Shown: in pieces, positions 1-7,271 of the stretch
How positions within the stretch are numbered: position 1 is the first letter of the stretch
Layout: the number at the start of each line of letters is the position of its first letter
From: an uncultured Myxococcales bacterium
GTDB lineage: Bacteria > Myxococcota_A > Polyangia > Polyangiales > Polyangiaceae
Direction of reading: 5' to 3'
Length of the DNA: 64,000 nt
Assembly (NCBI GenBank): GCA_937872925.1
Contig: CALMUT010000227.1
Location: 32,827-96,826 of the forward strand
Translations under genes and position numbers: made by a program
The notes under the pieces: generated by a model
Databases searched by the model: none
What the model was told of the DNA's origin: nothing
The model's input: the letters and a program-made list of their open reading frames with translations, nothing else

Positions 1-262
1 AGTCCCGCGAAATCGTGGCGCCGCTTGGCAAGATGGCTCGAGCGGTGGTCACCCGGGCATGGGGGCCCGCCAAGATGGCGTCGAGCGCGCCCAGCTGTCG
101 GTACAATTCGACGCCGCGATTCGAGATGGCGTCGCCGCAAGTCTTGTCGCGGGGAAAGCGCGCCCGGTCGAGCACCACCACCGACACGCCCGCACGTGCC
201 GCCGCAATCCCTGCTGCCGCGCCGGCAGGTCCGGCTCCGATGACCAAGACGTCTGTATCCAT
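1..262 (-). CDS. FAD-dependent oxidoreductase, geranylgeranyl-reductase-like (partial, N-terminal 87 codons)
   Basis: The first 87 codons of a leftward gene that continues beyond the window. After the ATG at 262 comes a Rossmann dinucleotide-binding motif (VLVIGAGPAGAAAG), then a beta strand ending in D (VVVLDRARFPRDKTCG). The RARFPRDKTCG segment is typical of the geranylgeranyl reductase / FAD monooxygenase-like flavoprotein family, whose members reduce isoprenoid double bonds or hydroxylate aromatic substrates. It is divergent from a UbiA prenyltransferase at 510, which supports an isoprenoid-lipid or quinone role by context. Substrate cannot be told from the N-terminus alone; a halogenase or monooxygenase relative is possible. 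Confidence 0.8.
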   Translation of the reverse strand, partial: MDTDVLVIGAGPAGAAAGIAAARAGVSVVVLDRARFPRDKTCGDAISNRGVELYRQLGALDAILAGPHARVTTARAILPSGATISRD

Positions 263-509
263 GCGAGTCGTGTGTACCGCCGCTTTGGCGGTCGGTTATG
301 ACCTGAAGCCGCACGGATGACAAAGCCTCAGCGCTTTATTGCAGCTGTTCAGTCCTGGCCGCCGCCGGCTCTGCCACAGCCACTCGCTTCCGGCCTGGCT
401 TCCGAGCGAGGCTGCCGTTTATCGTTGAAAACCGCGGCCCATCCCGAAATGATGGCAGCGTGAGAGTCGCACCCGCGGGTCAGCGTGGCTGGAGCTGTGC
501 GGTGCAGCG
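263..509. other. Intergenic region between divergent flavoprotein and UbiA genes
   Basis: About 250 bases with no convincing gene. It must hold the promoters of the two divergent genes. A short perfect hairpin, ACCGCC-gcttt-GGCGGT, lies at 276-292, only 14 bases upstream of the flavoprotein ATG. No clear -10/-35 pair, tRNA or riboswitch was recognised. Confidence 0.5.
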
Positions 510-1325
510 ATGTTAGCGGGCGCCCGCATCCTGTGGCAGGGGTTGGTCTACCGCCTGCAGCGCTTGGAAATGGCGAATCTTTTCGCGGCGGCGTCCCTGG
601 TTGTGGCGCTGCGGCTGCCGCTGGGCGAAGCGGCTCTGCGCGTTTTGTTCGCGTTTCTGCTGAACGTGCTCGCGTACACCACCAACGACTACTACGACGC
701 TGAGCGCGACCTGTCCGAAGGCCGAGCGCCGGAAAAGACGCGCTACTTGATCGAACATCGCCGCGAGGCCATCGGCGCGCAGTGGTTCTTGGTGCTTTGC
801 TTGGTGGGGCTCGCCCTGGCTGTCGACAAGGCCATGCTGCTGTCCGCCGTGCTCGGCGCGGGCACGTGTTGGGCCTATTCGGCGTCCTTCAAGGGGCGCC
901 CGCTGCTCGACGTGCTGTCCATGACCATTTGGGGCGCTGCCATGCCCTTGGCCGCCGTTCCCCTCTCCAGCCATGCCGGACTCGTGCTTTTGGGCCAGTT
1001 GGCTCTGTTCTCGACTTGCTTCGAGCTGCTGCAAGTGCTCCGAGACCACGACACCGACGCTGCCGCGGGCACTCGCACGACGGCGGTGCTTTTGGGTGCG
1101 GACGGGACCGAGCGCATGTTTCGCGGAGCAGCGGTGCTCGCCGCGATCTACGGCATGCTCTTCGTGCACAGCACGTTCGCGTTCTTGCTCCTGCTGGGCG
1201 CCACCATTCCCGTGCGCAAGGATCCGGAGAAGGGCTGGAACTGGGTGCGGTTGGTATTCGGCCTGGCTTGGCTTGCGTTCACGTTCACGCTGTGGCTCAC
1301 CGGGCGGACAGCGGGTCTAGTGTGA
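510..1325 (+). CDS. UbiA-family prenyltransferase
   Basis: A 271-residue integral membrane prenyltransferase that should transfer an isoprenyl chain from its diphosphate to an aromatic or glycerol-phosphate acceptor in the inner membrane. The first Asp-rich Mg-diphosphate motif is clear (NDYYDAERD, about residue 59), and a second acidic cluster DHDTD lies near residue 190, both in loops between several hydrophobic helices, as the family requires. Length is normal for the UbiA superfamily. ATG at 510 puts the first motif at the usual distance; the Shine-Dalgarno is weak. The 3' end overlaps the convergent gene by 29 bases. Acceptor (quinone, chlorophyll-like, tocopherol-like or lipid) is not decidable here. 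Confidence 0.88.
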   Translation: MLAGARILWQGLVYRLQRLEMANLFAAASLVVALRLPLGEAALRVLFAFLLNVLAYTTNDYYDAERDLSEGRAPEKTRYLIEHRREAIGAQWFLVLCLVGLALAVDKAMLLSAVLGAGTCWAYSASFKGRPLLDVLSMTIWGAAMPLAAVPLSSHAGLVLLGQLALFSTCFELLQVLRDHDTDAAAGTRTTAVLLGADGTERMFRGAAVLAAIYGMLFVHSTFAFLLLLGATIPVRKDPEKGWNWVRLVFGLAWLAFTFTLWLTGRTAGLV

Positions 1326-3009
1326 CGCTGTCGCCGACGGGCGGCGGCGCGAAGGGGACGTAGCGTCCCGCCTCAAAGCGCACAAAAGCCCAACGCGGAT
1401 CCTCAAGGGGCGCCAGGAATCGGAATAAGACGCGAGTGGGGGCCCCGCGCGCGTCCACGGCTTCGATCTCGACGCCCGCTACGCCCGTGAACCATCTCTG
1501 TCCGGGCGATGTGGGGTGCTCTGCGTCGCGGTACAGGCGGTTGAAGGGCCGGTCCAGGAAACTACCCTTGAGTTCGACCCGAAGCGCGTTGGGATCGACT
1601 CGCGTCAGGCGTAGTTCGCCCAAGCTGCCTGCGAGGCACAAGATCGGTGCGGCTGGAGCGGGGCGCGTCCAGCGTGTTTCGCGGAGCAGCTTGCAGAAAT
1701 AGAAGTCTGGCGCGTTGACCACGACCAGGCGTTGTTTCTCCGAGGGTACCTGGGCGTAGGCGCTGTCGCTGGCTCGGGTCACGGCCGTGTCCAGCGCTGC
1801 CATCTCCAAGGATCGCTTCGGAAAATGCAGCGGCGCCCACAGCGAGTGCACGCACACAAGAAAGCCAGCAGCGATACGACTTGCCGCGCTAGGTTGCCGA
1901 GTTGCGGTCACTAGCACCAGCGCGCCGAGGGCGAGGGCACCGATGCCGGGCAAGAACAGCAAGCGGTCGCTCGGGAAGGTGGCCGCGGCAGGCACCACCG
2001 ACAGCACACAGCCCAGCGCCAATGCGACCGCGCGTCGGCTTGGGAACGTGAGGGCGCACAGGACACCCAGCACAAGGACGCCGCCAAGGGCGAGCAGCAG
2101 CACGAGTGTCGGATCTGCGTTGTGCCATACGTCGGCTGCGGGCAACCCCAGCACACCGAGCAGCAGCACGCTGACCCGCTCGGGCAGCACGGCAAGGAAC
2201 CCAACAGGCGAGACGAACGGGTCGATGTACAGCGCGCTGCCCCGAGCGCCGTGGCCGAGCACGCGAAACGCGGAAAGCCAGGCCACGGTGACCAGCGCGT
2301 GAGGCGCGAGGGCACGAAAGGCGCCACGACGGTCATCCAGGCACAAGGCGAAGGCGAGCAGGTAGCCCCAGATAGCAAACGCCGACTCGCTGGCGAGCAG
2401 CGCAGCGAGCAGCAGCAGCGGAGAGCAGAGCTGCGCAAAGCGCCGGCCCTGAATGCGACCGGTGTGATGCAACGCGATGCAGGTAGCGGCCAGCGCGGTT
2501 CCAATCAACACGTGGCGGTTGGAGATCCAACCTGCAGCAAGGCCGTGGGCGTCATCCATGGCCCACCACAGCGTGGCGATGCCCGCAGCCCAGGCGGGTC
2601 GGAGCCACTGTCGCAGCACGACACCGACAGCAACCACGCACAACAGGTACCAGATCAGACTGTGCAGGTGCGCCACGCTAGGCGTGTGTGGAAACAGCCG
2701 GTAGTCGAAATGGTGGGTGAGGGAGGTGAGGGGGCGCCAAAAGGAAATCTGGAAGTCCTCGGGCGTGATCCACGGCAGCGAGCCCACGTGCTGGGCGACG
2801 CGAACACCTCCGCGGACATCTTGCGCGTCGAAGAGATTGAGCTTGGCGAAGTCGAAGGGCTTCTGTACGGCGGCGCGAAACAGGAAGTCTTCCGTGGCGA
2901 GTCCGGACCACAGGCTCGGTAGGCAAAGCAGGGCAGCGACGCCAGCTGCTAGCCACAGCACGCCCGTCGAACTCGCGAGCCGTTTTAGCTTCGCGCGTGG
3001 GTTGGCCAC
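1297..3009 (-). CDS. Polytopic membrane protein, GT-C glycosyltransferase-like
   Basis: 570 residues, GTG start one base after the TAG stop of the upstream gene, so almost certainly co-transcribed with it. There are about ten or more hydrophobic segments, then a soluble C-terminal domain of about 170 residues. An acidic pair after the first membrane segment (ATEDFLFR) and FWRPLTSLTH resemble the first extracytoplasmic loop of polyprenyl-phosphate-dependent GT-C enzymes (PMT/TMTC-like), and DRLLFLPGIG resembles a late TMTC helix. These are resemblances seen by eye; no sequence motif proves catalysis. Inferred role: transfer of a sugar from a lipid carrier at the periplasmic face. It could instead be a non-catalytic membrane protein. 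Confidence 0.55.
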   Translation of the reverse strand: MANPRAKLKRLASSTGVLWLAAGVAALLCLPSLWSGLATEDFLFRAAVQKPFDFAKLNLFDAQDVRGGVRVAQHVGSLPWITPEDFQISFWRPLTSLTHHFDYRLFPHTPSVAHLHSLIWYLLCVVAVGVVLRQWLRPAWAAGIATLWWAMDDAHGLAAGWISNRHVLIGTALAATCIALHHTGRIQGRRFAQLCSPLLLLAALLASESAFAIWGYLLAFALCLDDRRGAFRALAPHALVTVAWLSAFRVLGHGARGSALYIDPFVSPVGFLAVLPERVSVLLLGVLGLPAADVWHNADPTLVLLLALGGVLVLGVLCALTFPSRRAVALALGCVLSVVPAAATFPSDRLLFLPGIGALALGALVLVTATRQPSAASRIAAGFLVCVHSLWAPLHFPKRSLEMAALDTAVTRASDSAYAQVPSEKQRLVVVNAPDFYFCKLLRETRWTRPAPAAPILCLAGSLGELRLTRVDPNALRVELKGSFLDRPFNRLYRDAEHPTSPGQRWFTGVAGVEIEAVDARGAPTRVLFRFLAPLEDPRWAFVRFEAGRYVPFAPPPVGDSVTLDPLSAR

Positions 3010-3010
3010 G

Positions 3011-5509
3011 CTACTTCTCCGCGCGGCTGCTGAGGACCGCGGCGCACGGCAACAGGATCAGATAGAAGCCCGCTGCAATGTAAAGCAAGACCGTCAAACC
3101 CGTGCCCAAGGCGAGGGCCACTGCGCCGCCGCTGGCGACCACACTGCCCACTCCGTTCATTCCCCAGAACCACGGGGTCTGCGCATCCAAGTCTGGGCGA
3201 GTGAGCCGGAGTCCGACAGGAAACGCCACCCCGAGACACGCACCGAGCAGCGCGGAAACGCCCACGGCGAAGCTCACCCGCGCGGCGGTGGACGCGGCCA
3301 CGAACTGTCCCGAAAGGCTTGGCCAGCCGAGGGCAAGCGCCGCGAGCAAGAGGGCGATGCCCGCGGGGAATACGTACACCCAGGGGCGTCGGTCCAGGGG
3401 CAGGCGGTCGGATGCCAGGGAGCCGAGACCCGCGGCCGCCACCAAGCTGGACAGCACGACCATCAAGCTGAAGCTCGGGTGCCCCAGCACCAGGGACAGC
3501 TTCATGAGCAAGGCGATCTCCGCGAGCATGAAGCCGACGCCGATGGACGAGAAATAGACGAGCGCCGCGATGAGTCTCTTGCGGCTTTGGATCTTGGCCG
3601 CGCGTTTGCGTCGCGCCAGGGGGAGCACCACGGCCAGCACGACAAGGATGAAGGAGGTCAGCAGAGATGCGGCGAGGGCTTGGGTCGCGACTAAGTTGCC
3701 TTCAATGCTGCCTTGAGTGTCTTCAGTGGGCGGACTGAGCACCGCGCCGAGGCGTACGACATTGAAGAAGAACGGCCGCTCGTCGGTGCTCGGACGAAAG
3801 TCGAGTTTGGGTTCCAATGCGCGCCGGTCCAGCTCTTCACGCGAGGTGGCGCTGAGCAGCCCTTCGATGCGGGGCACCAGAGCGGCGTGCCCGGGGACCA
3901 CGACGGGCAAGAAGCCCTTTTCCTGGGCAAGCTGGCCAAGGGCCGCCAGGTCTTGGGCTGTCAGCGGGTCCCGGCCCACGATCAGGTTGGCCACGGGGCC
4001 GGCGGCCAGTACGGCCATATGATCCCTCGGGTGCTCCACGCCGCGACTGAGCAACGCGGCGTGCACCACGGACGTTAGTCGGGCGGTTTCTACGCTGGCC
4101 CAACGACTGATCGACAGCAGTCCGCCAGGTTTCAAGCGATCCAGAAACAGCTGGATGGCCTCGACGGTGTACAAGCCGTTTTCGCTCAGGGCATGGGCGC
4201 CGGCGCCCGTCGCGGCCCAGGTGTCGATCAGGGACGCTTGAATCAAATCATAGTGATCGCTGTTGCGTGTCAGGTAGCTGCGCGCCTCGTCGTGTACCAG
4301 CGTGACTTCCTTGCGTCCTCGGATCCCAGTCTCAGCGCCGAGGGGCCCGTCCAGGATCTCCAAGAGCCGACCGTTGAGCTCGATACCGACGATGCGCGTA
4401 TGGCCTGCGAGCAGCGCAGCCTGGACGTCTCGAGATCCACCGACGCCGATGATGGCAACCTCGCCGCCTTTGCGCAGTTGGTGGGCGGCGTGGGTCACGT
4501 CACATTCCAAGAAACGCAACGCTTCTAGGTTGTTGCCCACCAAGTAGATGGGAGTCGCGGCGTGACCATCGATCTCCATGCCTTGTTGCAAGATCGTCGG
4601 CGGCTTGCAGCGACCGCCCGCGCCCCACATCGCCGCGGGCAGCATGGCGCGCCGCAGGAGTTGGACTCGCGAATGACTGTTCCACAGTTCGAGCTCGATA
4701 TGATCCCGAGACTCCGCACGCCCTTTGATCCAAAGCGGGCGCAGTCCGCGGTCGGTGGCGCCGTTTCCCACGGCGAAGAGCCCCAACATCGCCGCGGCGA
4801 TGAGTGCGCGGCGTCTTGCATTTGTGTCCCTGGCGGCGTGTGCAAAGAGCGCGGCGCCGAGAGCGGCGACGCCACCGACGAAGATGCAGGCGCTGGTGCC
4901 GTCCAAAAAGCCGAGCAGAGCCACGACTAGCGGGGCTCCCAGCGCGGCGCCAACCAAGTCCGCGGCGTAGACGCGACCGGGGGGAAATCGCGTGCGAGTC
5001 AGCGCCGCCGCGACGATACGTCCCGCGAAAAAGAACGGCAGCGCGATTGCCGCGGCGAACGCAAGGAATGCCACCAGGGTGGTGAGCAAGAGCTCCACTC
5101 GGAGCGGGATCACGAGCAACAACATCGCGGAGGCAGCGATGCTGACGGCGAAGCGCACGCCGTCTTGAGCCAGGGAGTGCCCCAGCTCTTCCGGCGCCCA
5201 GCGCTGCGGGCGTAGGTATACGTCCACGGCGCCGGCGGTGAGTCCAAACAGCCCCATGCCGATGACCAAAAAGCCCAGGGAATACCAGGTCAAGACCGAC
5301 AGCACGCGAGTGTCTAAGACCTCTAGTGCGAGCATTGCGCCGGTAGTGATGGCAAGCGCGAGCAGAAAGCTCGCCTGATTCAGCGGAGCGTGGGCTGGCG
5401 CTGCGTCGGCGTCGCGCGGCGGATCTGCGTCGCTAGCTTTCACGATGGGCTGCCGGAGCGCTGCAAGGAACTCTGGGGCGAACGCGCTACTTGCTGCCCT
5501 CGGTTCCAT
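3011..5509 (-). CDS. Membrane-embedded spermidine-synthase-like methyltransferase-fold protein
   Basis: 832 residues. An N-terminal block of about seven membrane helices is followed by a soluble Rossmann domain of the spermidine synthase type, with an SAM-like binding motif IGVGGSRDV, an acidic residue at the end of the next strand (IVGIELNGR) and the ALSENGLYT segment. A second block of six or seven helices follows. This helices-domain-helices layout is a recognised family of large spermidine-synthase homologues, many not shown to make polyamines. Starts at 5509, overlapping the upstream 107-residue gene by 23 bases, which suggests translational coupling. Polyamine synthesis is possible but unproven; a membrane-coupled aminopropyl or methyl transfer is an alternative. 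Confidence 0.72.
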   Translation of the reverse strand: MEPRAASSAFAPEFLAALRQPIVKASDADPPRDADAAPAHAPLNQASFLLALAITTGAMLALEVLDTRVLSVLTWYSLGFLVIGMGLFGLTAGAVDVYLRPQRWAPEELGHSLAQDGVRFAVSIAASAMLLLVIPLRVELLLTTLVAFLAFAAAIALPFFFAGRIVAAALTRTRFPPGRVYAADLVGAALGAPLVVALLGFLDGTSACIFVGGVAALGAALFAHAARDTNARRRALIAAAMLGLFAVGNGATDRGLRPLWIKGRAESRDHIELELWNSHSRVQLLRRAMLPAAMWGAGGRCKPPTILQQGMEIDGHAATPIYLVGNNLEALRFLECDVTHAAHQLRKGGEVAIIGVGGSRDVQAALLAGHTRIVGIELNGRLLEILDGPLGAETGIRGRKEVTLVHDEARSYLTRNSDHYDLIQASLIDTWAATGAGAHALSENGLYTVEAIQLFLDRLKPGGLLSISRWASVETARLTSVVHAALLSRGVEHPRDHMAVLAAGPVANLIVGRDPLTAQDLAALGQLAQEKGFLPVVVPGHAALVPRIEGLLSATSREELDRRALEPKLDFRPSTDERPFFFNVVRLGAVLSPPTEDTQGSIEGNLVATQALAASLLTSFILVVLAVVLPLARRKRAAKIQSRKRLIAALVYFSSIGVGFMLAEIALLMKLSLVLGHPSFSLMVVLSSLVAAAGLGSLASDRLPLDRRPWVYVFPAGIALLLAALALGWPSLSGQFVAASTAARVSFAVGVSALLGACLGVAFPVGLRLTRPDLDAQTPWFWGMNGVGSVVASGGAVALALGTGLTVLLYIAAGFYLILLPCAAVLSSRAEK

Positions 5510-5810
5510 CTTCCGATGGCGGCGGGGGATGCGAATGCGAAACCGACGACTGCCTGCTCTGATAGGCGCGGTTGGACGCCTCTTGATAGAGCTCTTTGAC
5601 CCTCGGCGCGTCGGGGTGCTGTCGCATGATCTGTATCAAACGTTGCATGGCCGGCCCGGGTGGGAGCGTCCCGTCGTAGAGGCCTAGCTTCGCCCGCAGC
5701 ACTTTGCCCTCCACCAAATCTTGAGGAACGCTGGTCAGGGCGGAGCGGGCGCCATCGAAGTCGCCGGCTTCTATCAACTGGTCCACTTGGTCGAGATCGC
5801 TGGTGGTCAC
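5487..5810 (-). CDS. Small TPR-like soluble protein
   Basis: 107 residues, unrecognised beyond a helical, TPR-like N-terminus (DQVDQLIEAGDFDGARSAL followed by a second helical pair) and a Ser/His/Pro-rich tail. It is the first gene of a three-gene leftward set and overlaps the spermidine-synthase-like gene by 23 bases. No signal peptide or membrane segment, so probably cytoplasmic. It may help assemble or regulate the membrane protein downstream; this is inferred from position only. Confidence 0.6.
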   Translation of the reverse strand: MTTSDLDQVDQLIEAGDFDGARSALTSVPQDLVEGKVLRAKLGLYDGTLPPGPAMQRLIQIMRQHPDAPRVKELYQEASNRAYQSRQSSVSHSHPPPPSEDGTEGSK

Positions 5811-6034
5811 GGGCTGTGCTCGCTCTTTCCCTACGCTTCTTTGTGGTCCACAGGGTACGAGGCTTTGTTTCCGTGGCGAAGACCCGGATCCACGTGGTAG
5901 ACGTAAGTATCTGTAATTACTCGAATATTGAAGCGAGCGGCAACGCGGATTTCACCCCTCAGGGTGGCGCTTCAATGGGTTCGGGGTGGGGCGGGAGCAT
6001 GCTACCGTCCGGATCTCGACCTTGGATAGCAACG
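5811..6034. other. Intergenic promoter region upstream of the GAF gene
   Basis: A relatively AT-rich 224-base gap between divergent genes. It contains the palindromes CACGTG (5891-5896) and GTAATTAC (5913-5920) and the long-spaced inverted repeat at 5927-5976 listed separately. It should hold promoters for both sides; no sigma-70 pair could be fixed with confidence. Confidence 0.45.
5927..5976 (+). promoter_or_regulatory. Inverted repeat with nested hairpin in the leader of the GAF gene
   Basis: ATTGAAGCG (5927-5935) and CGCTTCAAT (5968-5976) form a perfect 9-base inverted repeat. The 32-base spacer contains a second hairpin CACCC-ctca-GGGTG (5953-5966) one base from the right arm. If transcribed it could fold as a leader structure; as DNA it could bind a dimeric regulator. 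Function unknown. Confidence 0.4.
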
Positions 6035-6880
6035 ATGTCTTCTGATCGATCCCGCGGCGGCCAGAGTGATTCCCCGCCCAGGGACTTGCAGCGCGAGCGC
6101 GAGCAGTTCCTGCAGAATTTCACCAAGGGTGGTCGGCTCAGTGAGGAGTTCGTCGCGGAGCTGGAGCGGGTGCGCACGCGGCTGGAAGAGCTCGAGGCTG
6201 AAAACGCGAAGCTGCGCGCCCAAGTCGAAACGGATCTGGCAGTGCGCGAGCTGCTCGACAAGATCCAACACCTGGAATCCGAGAAGAGCGAGTTGCTGTC
6301 CCGTACCCACAAAGCCGAAGCCGTATCCACTGAGTTCTCAGAGCGCTTCGAAGAAGTGGAGTCGGAGTTCGCGAACCTTGCGAACTTGTTCGTCGCGAGC
6401 AACCAGCTCCACGCGAGCTTGTCGCCGCGCGGCGTCATGCGCCGCATCAAAGAGGTGCTGGCGCAACTGGTCGGTGCTGAGCGCTATTGCGTGTACCTTG
6501 CGGATCGGGACCAAGAGCAGCTGGTGCCCGTCGCCTCCGAAGGACTACGTGCCGACGAGCTCGTCAACCAACCCCTGGCGGAGGGGCCCCTGGGCAAGGT
6601 CTTTTCCTCAGGCGAAGCCGGTGTGGACGAGACGGATCCCAGCCGAGGCGTCATCGAGCGGCCGGCCGCCGTGGTGCCCCTTTCCGTGGACGAACAGGTG
6701 GTTGGGTTGATCGCGATTTTTTCCACTCTGGCTCAGAAGACCAAGTTCGATACCATCGACTTCGAACTCTTCAAGTTGCTCGGGCAACATGCCGCTTCCG
6801 CCCTAGTCAGCGCCAGCTTGTATTCCCAAGCCGAGCGCAAGATGCCGGGCCTGGAGGCGTTTCTAGATCTCAGTGTGTGA
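6035..6880 (+). CDS. Coiled-coil GAF-domain protein
   Basis: 281 residues from the ATG at 6035. An in-frame ATG at 5975 exists but lies within an inverted repeat and would add only non-conserved residues. Residues about 10-110 form a charged coiled coil (long Glu/Leu/Arg heptads), and residues about 120-270 a GAF domain (LHASLSPRGVMRRIKEVL through FELFKLLGQHAASAL). GAF domains bind small ligands or act as protein-interaction sensors. There is no output domain. The CheY-like gene begins six bases after its stop, so the two probably work together in one signalling or motility-type pathway. Ligand unknown. Confidence 0.8.
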   Translation: MSSDRSRGGQSDSPPRDLQREREQFLQNFTKGGRLSEEFVAELERVRTRLEELEAENAKLRAQVETDLAVRELLDKIQHLESEKSELLSRTHKAEAVSTEFSERFEEVESEFANLANLFVASNQLHASLSPRGVMRRIKEVLAQLVGAERYCVYLADRDQEQLVPVASEGLRADELVNQPLAEGPLGKVFSSGEAGVDETDPSRGVIERPAAVVPLSVDEQVVGLIAIFSTLAQKTKFDTIDFELFKLLGQHAASALVSASLYSQAERKMPGLEAFLDLSV

Positions 6881-6886
6881 GCTGCC

Positions 6887-7264
6887 ATGGCCGAATACTC
6901 CTGCTTGATTGTCGAAGACTCGCCGATGATGCGCCAGCTGTTGGTGTTCGCGCTGGCGCGAGTCAAGAACCTGCGCGTAACCGAAGCCGACGACGGCGTG
7001 GACGGCCTGCGTAAGCTGGCCAGTGCGCGCTACGACATCATTGTGACGGACATCAACATGCCCATCATGGATGGTTTGAAGCTGGTCAAACGGGTTCGTA
7101 GCGATCCGGTTCACAAAGACACCCCGATCGTGATCATCACGACCGAGGGCTCCCAAGAAGACCGCCAGCGCGCGTTGCAGCTGGGCGCCAACGCCTACAT
7201 CACCAAGCCGATCCAGGCTCCTCAGGTGATTGCCACGGTCAAAGAGTTGCTCAAGATCGAGTAG
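6887..7264 (+). CDS. Single-domain response regulator (CheY-like)
   Basis: 125 residues, only a receiver domain. Acidic pocket residues ED (IVEDSPMM), phospho-acceptor Asp in VTDINMPIMDG, the Thr of IITTEG and the Lys of ITKPI are all present, so it should be phosphorylated normally. No output domain, so it acts by protein contact, like CheY or Spo0F. It follows the GAF coiled-coil gene by six bases and must be in its operon. No kinase is next to it; the hybrid kinase at 18.9-20.6 kb is the nearest in the window but no link is shown. Confidence 0.9.
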   Translation: MAEYSCLIVEDSPMMRQLLVFALARVKNLRVTEADDGVDGLRKLASARYDIIVTDINMPIMDGLKLVKRVRSDPVHKDTPIVIITTEGSQEDRQRALQLGANAYITKPIQAPQVIATVKELLKIE

Positions 7265-7271
7265 CGTCAGC

